22,340 nt of DNA, taken from Verrucomicrobiota bacterium. GTDB taxonomy: Bacteria; Verrucomicrobiota; Verrucomicrobiae; Chthoniobacterales; UBA10450. The DNA lies in the NCBI GenBank assembly GCA_005887855.1, contig VBQB01000113.1:1-22340 (forward strand), in the 5' to 3' direction. The notes below the pieces were generated by a model. That model saw only the letters and a list, made by a program, of their open reading frames with translations, was not told where the DNA came from and ran no database searches. The position numbers were made by a program, and so were the translations under genes. Below are positions 7,070 to 13,909 of this stretch, piece after piece; the first letter of the stretch is position 1; each line of letters starts with the position of its first letter.

Positions 7070-8322
7070 CTGTCGCATTCGCCCATGACGAAGTCCAGAC
7101 TGCCCAGCACAGCGGGCACGTCGCTCACCATGCAGCCTGGCAAAAGCTCGGGCAGGATGCTTAGGTTCACAAACGATGGTGCGCGAATTTTCAGCCGGTA
7201 CGGCACGCCGCCGCCCTTGCTGTTAATGTAAAAGCCGAGCTCGCCTTTTGGATTTTCTGCCGCGAAATAAACTTCGCCCGGCGGCGCGTCGAGTCCTTCC
7301 GTCACGACGATGAAATGATGGATCAACTCTTCCATCTTCGTCATGACCTGCGATTTTGGCGGCGTCATGTTTTTCCAATCCGCAACGTTGATCGGTCCGC
7401 TTGGGAGTTTATCGATCGCCTGGCGCAAGATGCGCACGCTTTGCCGCATTTCTTCGATTCGCACCAGATAGCGATCGTAACAATCTCCCGCGCTCCCGAT
7501 CACGACATCGAAATCGTAATTCTCGTAGTCGAGGTATGGATGTTTGCGCCGCAAATCATGTTCGATCCCGCTACCGCGCAAATTCGGACCGGAGAGCGCA
7601 TAGGCAATCGCGCGATCCTTCGGAATGATGCCAACATCCCTTGTTCGATCGACAAAAATGCGATTGCGCGTGAGCAATTTGTCACACTCATTGAGGCTCG
7701 GAATAAATTCATCGAGGAACTTTTTGAGCTGCGGGATGAAACTTTCGGGAAGATCACGAATCTGTCCGCCCACGCGGGTGTAGGACGTGGTGAAGCGCGC
7801 GCCGGTCAACAGCTCGAAAAGATCATAGAGTTTTTCGCGCTCGGTGAACGTGTAAAGAAAAACCGTCATCGCGCCCAAGTCGAGAGCCATCGCGCCGAGA
7901 CCGAGCAAGTGTGACGAGATGCGCGATGTTTCGCAGCAAATCGTCCGAATGGCTTTTCCGCGCGCCGGGATTTCCCAGCCCATCAATTTTTCGACCGCAA
8001 GCGCGTAAGCGACGTTGTTTGAAAGCGGCGCGAGATAATCGAGTCGGTCCGTGTAGGGCACGAACTGGTTGTATTGCATGTTCTCGGCGATTTTTTCGTC
8101 GCCGCGATGCAGAAAGCCGATGTCTGGCGTCGCTTTTGTGATGATTTCGCCGTCAAGCTCGAGTACGAGGCGTAAAACTCCGTGCGTCGCCGGATGTGAC
8201 GGCCCCATGTTCAGCACCATCTTCTCACCGATGTCGTCATCGGGATGCCGCAGTTTTGCGTCCGCCGCGACTACTCGCGTCACCGGATCCGGTGATTCAA
8301 TCTCGCGTGTCGTGAAGGGCAT
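7066..8322 (-). CDS. nuoD: NADH-quinone oxidoreductase subunit D
   Basis: This 49-kDa-type subunit of complex I lines the quinone pocket together with NuoB and is related to the large subunit of [NiFe] hydrogenases. Its 418 residues are full length. Clear signatures are LNMGPSHPATHGVLRLVLELDGE, PDIGFLHRGDEKIAE, YTDRLDYLAPLSNN, ETSRISSHLLGLG, GPNLRGSG, and the C-terminal VPYRLKIRAPSFVNL with DVPAVLGSLDFVMGECDR. The ATG at 8322-8320 is the first in frame and leaves about 35 residues before the conserved core. It is the promoter-proximal gene of this operon: upstream DNA is divergent towards fabD and contains no nuoA, nuoB or nuoC. Its stop overlaps the lipoprotein start. Confidence 0.97.
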   Translation of the reverse strand: MPFTTREIESPDPVTRVVAADAKLRHPDDDIGEKMVLNMGPSHPATHGVLRLVLELDGEIITKATPDIGFLHRGDEKIAENMQYNQFVPYTDRLDYLAPLSNNVAYALAVEKLMGWEIPARGKAIRTICCETSRISSHLLGLGAMALDLGAMTVFLYTFTEREKLYDLFELLTGARFTTSYTRVGGQIRDLPESFIPQLKKFLDEFIPSLNECDKLLTRNRIFVDRTRDVGIIPKDRAIAYALSGPNLRGSGIEHDLRRKHPYLDYENYDFDVVIGSAGDCYDRYLVRIEEMRQSVRILRQAIDKLPSGPINVADWKNMTPPKSQVMTKMEELIHHFIVVTEGLDAPPGEVYFAAENPKGELGFYINSKGGGVPYRLKIRAPSFVNLSILPELLPGCMVSDVPAVLGSLDFVMGECDR

Positions 8323-8388
8323 AACAAGTTTGACTACGCTCGCGGCAGAGGATAAGCGCGCAAGCGTAATTTCCCATTCACGTCTTCT

Positions 8389-8515
8389 GGGAGCACAGGC
8401 TGCTACCCTGTAGTTTGCGGCAGCTTTGCCGCGAACAGCTAACGAAACGACTTGATTCCCCGCAGCTGTGGTCGGCGCAGCGGCCGACTGTTACAGGCCA
8501 GCGGCCTGTGCTCCC
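8389..8515. repeat. Nested mini-hairpin element between nuoD and fabD
   Basis: An exact 12-base inverted repeat (GGGAGCACAGGC at 8389-8400, GCCTGTGCTCCC at 8504-8515) encloses smaller palindromes: 8413-8436 (10-bp stem, one mismatch), 8471-8488 (GTCGGC/GCCGAC) and 8493-8509 (ACAGGCC-AGC-GGCCTGT, perfect 7-bp stem). It lies in the only divergent intergenic region of the nuo side (8323-8570), which must hold the promoters for nuoD and fabD. I cannot identify convincing -35/-10 pairs in that region. Confidence 0.75.
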
Positions 8516-8570
8516 CCGAAACACAATGCGCTCGCGTCAGCATGTGAAGCGCGTTAACTACTCTGCGCGT

Positions 8571-9509
8571 ATGGCACAAAAAAAGATTGCGCTGCTCTTT
8601 GCCGGCCAGGGCGCGCAGACCGTTGGGATGGGACGCGATTTAGCGGAGCAATTCCCTGTGGCAGCGGATTTGTTTCGGCAAGCGGATGAAATTCTCGGAC
8701 GGAAGTTGAGCGATATTGCGTGGAGCGGTCCTATTGAAGAATTGACCAAGACTTCGAACTGTCAGCCGGCGCTTTATGTTCACGGACTCGCCTGCTTGTC
8801 GATCTTGCGCGAGCTGGCTGGCAGTTTTCCGATTGGAGGTAGCGCCGGTCTGTCGTTAGGCGAAATGACTGCGCACGCCGCTGCCGGTACGTTTGACTTC
8901 GCCATCGGACTCAAGCTGGTGCAAAGGCGGGGCGAATTGATGGATGAAGCCTGCGCCGCGACCAACGGAGCGATGGCAGCAATGATCGGCGGGGATGAAG
9001 CCGCGGTGCGCGCGCTGGCCGCGGACGCAGATGTCGATGTTGCAAACATCAATGGGCCGGGACAGATCGTGATCTCCGGTGAGAAAGCAAAAGTGGAGAT
9101 CGCGGTCGGCCTGGCCAAGGAACATGGGATTCGGCGCGCGACCCTACTCAACGTGGCGGGCGCGTATCATTCGCGTTTGATGGAAGGCGCCTACCAAAAG
9201 CTGGGCGCGGTGCTGTCCCACGTCCCGGTGCAACCGCCGCGTTTTCCTGTGATTAGCAACGTGACCGGCGCTGAAGCGACAACCCCGATTGAAATTCGAC
9301 GCACGTTGCAGGATCAGGTCACGGGCACCGTGCGCTGGCTCGATTGCATGGAGCGACTGGCCGAGCTTGGCTGCGATTTTTTTATTGAGTTGGGACCGGG
9401 CGGCGTGCTTGCTGGCTTATTGAGACGAACACGCAAGGACGTGGACGTGATGGGCGTCAGCGATTTCGCATCTGTGCAAGCGTGTGCTGAGAAACTGCGC
9501 GGCGGCTAG
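8571..9509 (+). CDS. fabD: Malonyl-CoA:ACP transacylase
   Basis: FabD moves malonyl groups from CoA to acyl carrier protein in the cytoplasm, feeding fatty-acid elongation. The 312-residue length is normal. It shows the LFAGQGAQTVGMG start, nucleophile S95 in GLSLGE, the malonate-binding arginine region QRRGELM (about 118-124), H200 in AGAYHSRLM as partner base, and the C-terminal FFIELGPGGVLAGLLRR. I start at the ATG 8571 because MAQKKIALLFAGQG aligns with the family; the frame is open upstream with another ATG at 8526, but that extension is basic and unlike the family. No strong Shine-Dalgarno is visible. Other fab genes are not adjacent. It is divergent from nuoD. Confidence 0.95.
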   Translation: MAQKKIALLFAGQGAQTVGMGRDLAEQFPVAADLFRQADEILGRKLSDIAWSGPIEELTKTSNCQPALYVHGLACLSILRELAGSFPIGGSAGLSLGEMTAHAAAGTFDFAIGLKLVQRRGELMDEACAATNGAMAAMIGGDEAAVRALAADADVDVANINGPGQIVISGEKAKVEIAVGLAKEHGIRRATLLNVAGAYHSRLMEGAYQKLGAVLSHVPVQPPRFPVISNVTGAEATTPIEIRRTLQDQVTGTVRWLDCMERLAELGCDFFIELGPGGVLAGLLRRTRKDVDVMGVSDFASVQACAEKLRGG

Positions 9510-9525
9510 CGGAGGAAATCTTCCG
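9510..9525 (+). terminator. Possible weak hairpin terminator after fabD
   Basis: Directly after the fabD TAG, CGGAGG-AAAT-CTTCCG forms a 6-bp stem with one G-T pair and a 4-base loop. The next bases are A/T-rich but there is no clean T run, so this is weak. It lies in the short convergent gap between fabD and the propeller pseudogene. Confidence 0.3.
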
Positions 9526-9597
9526 ATCAAAATTTCACTGTCCGGAACGGCCGGGGAGACAGGTCACGGTGAATCGTTTCGAGGAGTGCTTCGGCCT

Positions 9598-10518
9598 CTA
9601 CTTGTCTGCCTGAAGAACTATCTCGCGGATGATCGTACGACGCGGCAGGGAAGACGTTGATTCGTTGACATACTCGTTGATATAGAACCGACGCCCATAT
9701 GGAGAAGACGCAATTCCGTTGGGGAAAGAGAGCCGCGCCTTTGCGCCCGCTCCATCCACAATCCCGTGTTCGCCATTACCAAGGATACGCTTGACGGTTC
9801 CATCTAACCTTACTTCGTAAATGGCGTGCGATTCATGCGCGGTGACATAGAATCGATCCTCCTTGAAGCATAAGTGCCCCAACCCCTTTTCGGATACTGT
9901 CGCGAAGGGCGCGACAACACCCCTTGGATCGATCTTCAGCATCTTGTTGTCTCTGTAGTTGACGACATAGAGGTTTCCCTCGCGATCGAAGGCGATGCCA
10001 TTTGGACAACGGAGAAGATCGCTTTTGGCGAATGGCGAAACGGTGCCATCGCGCGCAATCCTGGCGATCGAATTGCCGCTGCAGTTTGCGACGTAGATAT
10101 CGCCCGTTTGCCTGTTGACCGCTACGCCAACAGGGCCGCTCAGGCCGCTGGTGACGAATGGCGTCGTTTGACCTTTTCGATCAATCCTGGTGATTCAATT
10201 GCCGTAGAAATCCGATTGCAGGAGGTTGCCTTCGTTGTCGATCGCGTTTCCGGATGCGCCGTAGAGGTCCGACGCAAAGACGTGACGCTCGCCTTCCGGC
10301 GTGATCTTCCAGACGAAATCGCCAAAGTCTGCGACATAGATGTTCCCGACGAGATCGGTCGTTACACCACCGGTGCTGTGGCCGTTAATAACACCAGTAA
10401 GCGAACGGATTTCCGTCTCTGCGCGTGCAGAAACCGCCGCAAAGAGTAGCGCCAACACGAACCATGGTGCGCGACTGCGTCTCGTGGGGACGATGATGGG
10501 ACCGATCATCGAACGCAT
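9598..10518 (-). pseudogene. Secreted NHL/SMP-30-type beta-propeller, one in-frame stop
   Basis: One frame from the ATG at 10518 to the TAG at 9598 (307 codons including the final stop) is continuous except for a TGA at 10197-10195. The product would have a signal peptide (hydrophobic WFVLALLFAAVSARA, cleavage likely after ARA) and repeated blades of the form GNIYVADFGDFVWKITPEG, GNLYVVNYRDNKMLKIDPRG, typical of NHL/SMP-30/virginiamycin-lyase-like propellers. The TGA stands where the next blade reads GNSIARI (TCG for Ser), so a single C-to-G change in a Ser codon explains it. A strong AGGAG lies at 10529-10525, 6-7 bases before the ATG. The frame stays clean after the stop, so inactivation is recent, or the base is a sequencing error. 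Confidence 0.8.
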
Positions 10519-10622
10519 CGTGCTCTCCTATGCGTGCAGCCACGAGCCGTCAAGTTCCTCGTAAATGCTTACCTCTCTTGCTCTCATTGGAATGCAAGAC
10601 GTAACAGCTAACGCATTCTGCG

Positions 10623-10984
10623 ATTTCATTATCTCTGGCCGACCTTACTTGTGCTTCGCTTATTCCCTCGGCCGGATTTTTCAAAACCGCTCAGAGCCTC
10701 ATCAATTGGCGCGCATTCAGTTTCACTTTCTTCCTCCTGCTCCTGATCAGTCTGCTCTGGAAGTGACGCTTGCTCTGCCCTACAGCTGGTGGCGATATCG
10801 TGACGAGGCAATGATCGGCCTGAAGATCGGTGCTTGGTCCGACTTACCCATCGAACCGATCTGCGTCTGGATGGCTGTGACCTCCACAACCGTGATCGTC
10901 TACGCGCTGATCAAAATCTGGAAAGCGCTCGGCATACGGGCCCTCTCGGCGTTCTTTGGGAACGCCCGACGTCAGACGTGGTGA
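10623..10984 (+). pseudogene. Frameshifted remnant of an integral membrane protein
   Basis: The 3' half, in the frame ending at the TGA 10982-10984, reads VTLALPYSWWRYRDEAMIGLKIGAW then DLPIEPICVWMAVTSTTVIVYALIKIWKALG, which looks like two conserved membrane segments. The 5' half is sensible only in a different frame: KTAQSLINWRAFSFTFFLLLLISLLW, which runs into a TGA at about 10760. A one-base indel around 10755-10763 joins them. No start codon or full-length N-terminus is found upstream. The GxWxxLPIE-like pattern recalls carotenoid/lycopene-cyclase-type membrane proteins, but I do not assign a function. It is followed by 53 bases without a gene. Confidence 0.6.
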
Positions 10985-11037
10985 ACCGTACCACAACAAG
11001 GTTGCCGGTCTTGTCGGCCCTGCCATAGTTTGTCCGG

Positions 11038-11375
11038 ATGAGCATTCAAGAGCGCATCGATTCTGATCTGAAGGATGCAATGCGGGCCAAGGACACGACG
11101 AAACTGGGGGTTCTGCGTATGATCAAATCAGCGTTGAAATACGCTGCGATCGCGAAATCTGACGCAGAAGCCGAGCTGAGTGAGGCCGAAGCGACGCAGG
11201 TCATTCGCAAGCAAGCCAAACAACGCCGAGATTCGATCGAGAGTTTTGAAAAAGGCGGTCGCGCCGTATTACAAAGGCGCAGATGGGTGCGGTCATGAAA
11301 GCGTTGCAAGCGAAAGTGGCGGGTCGCGTCGATGGCAAGACGCTGAGCCAGGAAGTGTCACGGCAGTTGTCGTGA
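11038..11375 (+). pseudogene. yqeY: YqeY/GatB-related protein with internal deletion
   Basis: Codons from the ATG at 11038 give a normal YqeY N-terminus: MSIQERIDSDLKDAMRAKD, LGVLRMIKSALK, then KQRRDSIESFEKGGR. The family's C-terminus appears in a different frame, TKAQMGAVMKALQAKVAGR and DGKTLSQEVSRQLS, ending at the TGA 11373-11375. About 40 residues that normally lie between (the EKAEIxxLxxYLP region) are missing, and the frame changes at about 11255-11275. YqeY is usually about 148 residues and related to the GatB tail domain that helps tRNA-dependent amidation; its own role is poorly known. As it stands the N-terminal frame ends after 86 codons. The octamer array begins three bases after the stop. 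Confidence 0.85.
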
Positions 11376-11378
11376 CGT

Positions 11379-11474
11379 GTTGAAGAGACGAAGGGTTGAA
11401 GCGATGAAGCCATTTGGCGATTCAACGTTTCAACATTTGAACGCTTTAACCCTTTAACGCTTCAACACTTTAAC
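11379..11474. repeat. Twelve-unit octamer array with polarity switch before ispD
   Basis: Exactly 96 bases divide into twelve 8-base units in one register. Units 1-4 (11379-11410) are GTTGAAGA, GACGAAGG, GTTGAAGC, GATGAAGC. Unit 5 (11411-11418, CATTTGGC) is the turning point. Units 6-12 (11419-11474) are GATTCAAC, GTTTCAAC, ATTTGAAC, GCTTTAAC, CCTTTAAC, GCTTCAAC, ACTTTAAC. The first group is the reverse complement type of the second (GTTGAAGC against GCTTCAAC), so a hairpin is possible. It fills the whole gap between the yqeY stop and the ispD ATG and leaves no room for a normal Shine-Dalgarno. Confidence 0.9.
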
Positions 11475-11475
11475 A

Positions 11476-12189
11476 ATGCTCAGTGCCATCATCGTCGCAG
11501 CGGGCAGCAGCCGGCGCATGGGGTTCAATAAATTGTTTGCGGCAATCGCGGGGAAACCGGTGATTACGCACACCATTCGTGCATTCGAGCGCGCCAGTTC
11601 TGTTACCGAAATTATCGTCGTCGCGTGCGAAGAGCGACATGACGAAATTAAAAAGATCGCCGCCAATGAAAGCTTCAAGAAAGTCCAATCGATCATCGGT
11701 GGCGGCGAACATCGACAAGATTCTGTCAGTGCCGGTTTGGATCACCTGAACGTCGACGCGAAATATGTCGCAGTGCATGACGCCGCGCGTCCGTTGATCA
11801 CTGCAGAACAAATCGAGCGCGTCTTCGTGCAATGCCACGCGCACGGTGCCGCTGCCTTGGCTGAGCCAATTAACGACACGATCAAACGCGTCGATGTCGA
11901 TCCATTCGGCTCACGCTCAGGACAAGTTCTTGTCGTCGCCGGTTCCGTGGATCGACATCAACTTTATGCCATGCAAACGCCCCAGATTTTCAAGCGTGAG
12001 TTGATCGAAGAAGCTTATCGCGCCGTCTACACGGAAAGAGTTTCGGTGACAGACGAAGTTTCCGCGGTTGAGCGGCTCGGTGGCAAAGTGATTCTCGTAC
12101 TCACCGATGACTTCAACTTCAAAGTCACTTACCCACGCGATTTGCCACTGGCGGAGTTCATCCTGAGCCAACGGACGCGCGGTGCCTGA
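11476..12189 (+). CDS. ispD: 2-C-methyl-D-erythritol 4-phosphate cytidylyltransferase
   Basis: IspD joins MEP to CTP to give CDP-methylerythritol in the non-mevalonate isoprenoid pathway, in the cytoplasm. The 237 residues are full length. Motifs are the nucleotide-binding AAGSSRRMG (8-16) followed by K19, the GGGEHRQDSV segment, VHDAARPL (100-107), AMQTPQIF, VTDEVSAVE, and FNFKVTYPRDL at the end. The ATG at 11476 directly follows the octamer array by one base; there is no purine-rich ribosome site other than what the array gives (the last units are CTTTAAC types), so translation may be weak, leaderless or structure-controlled. It converges with the glycosyltransferase gene, stops 27 bases apart. 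Confidence 0.95.
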   Translation: MLSAIIVAAGSSRRMGFNKLFAAIAGKPVITHTIRAFERASSVTEIIVVACEERHDEIKKIAANESFKKVQSIIGGGEHRQDSVSAGLDHLNVDAKYVAVHDAARPLITAEQIERVFVQCHAHGAAALAEPINDTIKRVDVDPFGSRSGQVLVVAGSVDRHQLYAMQTPQIFKRELIEEAYRAVYTERVSVTDEVSAVERLGGKVILVLTDDFNFKVTYPRDLPLAEFILSQRTRGA

Positions 12190-12216
12190 GATCGAAACGC
12201 AAGGGCAGCTAAAATT

Positions 12217-13188
12217 TTAAGCCAGCATTGGGTCGACCGGCACGAGTGGCCGAATCAACTCGGCTGCGGCAGGGACATCTTTGCACCTGAAACGACGGCC
12301 GCGCCTTCGAAGCTCGGCGATTTCGAGTTCGCTGACGCGCAGAAGTAGGCCGTTTTTCCAAACCCAGGCGTTCCGATTATAGGGGCCGACCCGGCGTGGG
12401 TCGGTCCAGGTGTGGACCGACAACAAGTTGTCGGTCACGGCGGCGGCAATGTGCATCGGACCGCTGTCCACACTCACGACGAATCGCGCGACGCGAATGA
12501 GCCGGATCAATTGAAGCAGTGAAGTTTGGTTGGTCAGATCAATGCAATTTCCCGGCGTGTCGATCTTGCGTCGCGATTGCCCGACGACCACGACGCGCGT
12601 GGGAGCAAGAGCGCCGCAGAATTCTTCGATTACCGCGTTAGAGAGCGATTTTCCATCGCCGCGCGCAAATGGGTGAAGAAGAATGAACGGCGGATACTCA
12701 TCGAAACGCGGAAGCGGATCTCCCGTCGGAAGCGGCCAACGAAGCGACTCGCCAATAGCGGCGCCAGCGCATTCGGCGAGCTTAAGATATCGGTTAACGG
12801 CATGCCCGCGGCGATTGACTTTGGCGACACGATCATAAAAAAAGCGCGAACCTTCACGCCCATCGCTCATCCCGTAAATTTCTTTGGCCCCGCTGATCCT
12901 TGCGATGAGCGCGCTGCGCAGCAATCCCTGGAAATCCAGCGCGAGATCGGCCCGAATCCCTCGGGTTTTCTTCAACCACGGCAGCAGGCTCCTGGGCGCC
13001 CCGAGGCCTCGGAATTGACCGCGCGGAAAGAAGTGGACGTGGTTCACATCAGAATTTCCGCGGAGCAGCGGCGCGAACTCGGGATTAATGACCCAAGTAA
13101 TCTCAGCGCCAGGGTGCGCCTCGCGAAGCAGAGCTACCGCTGGGAGCGTGTGGACGATGTCGCCGAGCGAACTCGGCTTGATGATCAA
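12217..13188 (-). CDS. Glycosyltransferase family 9 (heptosyltransferase-like)
   Basis: This 323-residue GT-B fold protein resembles the ADP-heptose:LPS heptosyltransferases (WaaC/WaaF family) that build the lipopolysaccharide inner core at the inner membrane. Seen are the N-terminal IIKPSSLGDIVHTLPAVALLREAHP with the GDIVHTLP signature, DLALDFQGLLRSALIA, ILLHPFARGDGKSL, and the donor-binding FVVSVDSGPMHIAAAV. No ATG is available near the conserved N-terminus: a TGA lies nine codons upstream and the choices are TTG at 13188-13186 or the ATC/CTG codons before it. I take the TTG. A heptamer array begins 12 bases upstream and replaces any Shine-Dalgarno. It is the last gene of the minus-strand block and follows the broken phosphoesterase. 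Exact sugar substrate is unknown. Confidence 0.85.
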   Translation of the reverse strand: MIIKPSSLGDIVHTLPAVALLREAHPGAEITWVINPEFAPLLRGNSDVNHVHFFPRGQFRGLGAPRSLLPWLKKTRGIRADLALDFQGLLRSALIARISGAKEIYGMSDGREGSRFFYDRVAKVNRRGHAVNRYLKLAECAGAAIGESLRWPLPTGDPLPRFDEYPPFILLHPFARGDGKSLSNAVIEEFCGALAPTRVVVVGQSRRKIDTPGNCIDLTNQTSLLQLIRLIRVARFVVSVDSGPMHIAAAVTDNLLSVHTWTDPRRVGPYNRNAWVWKNGLLLRVSELEIAELRRRGRRFRCKDVPAAAELIRPLVPVDPMLA

Positions 13189-13200
13189 GATCGATTTAGG

Positions 13201-13235
13201 ATTCAGAGTTCAGGTTTCAGGCTTCAGGGTTCCCG
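13201..13235. repeat. Heptamer array upstream of the GT9 gene
   Basis: Five 7-base steps lie at 13201-13235 (ATTCAGA, GTTCAGG, TTTCAGG, CTTCAGG, GTTCCCG), ending 12 bases before the GT9 start codon. Between it and the phosphoesterase stop, the stretch 13236-13260 holds CCTACGCCAAGGCTACGGCG, another short palindromic motif, and 13273-13286 holds two more 7-base steps (CAGTGGT, CAGTGAT) with a different unit. The whole gap 13189-13287 is thus repeat-derived. Confidence 0.75.
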
Positions 13236-13287
13236 CCCTACGCCAAGGCTACGGCGCGGCAGAATCAGCTGCCAGTGGTCAGTGATC

Positions 13288-13897
13288 TCATCGCCCAATC
13301 GCCAGCCGCTCGGCGAGCAACCGCGGCAAGCCCGCCTTGATGATCTTCTTTTGCGCGGTGGCTAGATCATATTTTAATCGCCGTTGCTGGACGACGTTGT
13401 CCTCGGTGTCATATATGCAGTAAGCAGCGCGCCAATTTCCGTCGCGTGGTTGACCAACGCTGCCCGTATTGATGAAATATTTGTTGCTCGCGTCGATGCG
13501 GATGTGTTCGAGCCTCTCCCGTCTTACGCCATCGCCGCGAATAAATACCATCGGGACATGGGTGTGGCCGAAAAAACAAACTGTCGTGTGTTGGTAAGTG
13601 AAGCTGGCAGCGGCGTCGAGATTATTAAAAACGTAGCCCCACTGCGCTGGGGTATCGAGTGTCGCGTGCACGATGGTAAAATCGTGCACCCGTTGCTGCA
13701 ATTGCATCGTGATTACCTTTCACGATGGGGCAATCCATTTCCCGGACGCGGCGCACGCATTCGTGAGGGTTGGCGTTGTAACCGACCACGTCGCCCAGAC
13801 AAACAAAGCGTGTGCACTTGCGGTCGCGCGCATCCGCCAGCACGGCCTCCAGTGCCTCGAAGTTGGAGTGGATATCACTGAAAACTGCGAAACGCAT
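13288..13897 (-). pseudogene. Calcineurin-like metallophosphoesterase with internal deletion
   Basis: From the ATG at 13897 the frame gives a standard phosphoesterase start: FAVFSDIHSNFEALEAVL with D-x-H, CLGDVVGYNANP with GDVVGY, and VKGNHD. Immediately after GNHD the frame becomes senseless and stops at 13625. The C-terminal half lies in another frame from about 13705 to the TGA at 13288: LQQRVHDFTIVHATLDTPAQWGYV, CFFGHTHVP (GHTH metal ligands), FINTGSVGQPRDG. About 40 residues normally between GNHD and the HDFTIVHA region are missing, with a frame change near 13693-13712. All metal-binding motifs survive in pieces but not in one protein. It is 12 bases downstream of the TPR-like gene and upstream of GT9. 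Confidence 0.85.
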
Positions 13898-13909
13898 GAT
13901 CGAAACGCG

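Noticed and set aside
8389..8515. Insertion sequence ends
   Set aside because: There is no transposase ORF between the inverted repeats and only about 100 bases of palindromes, so it fits a small repeat rather than an IS.
10565..10984. Intact 139-codon gene
   Set aside because: Its first half is out of frame with the membrane segments that make sense; the region is better read as a frameshifted remnant.
11379..11474. Octamer array as a CRISPR
   Set aside because: Units are contiguous with no spacers, far shorter than CRISPR repeats, and no cas gene is present.
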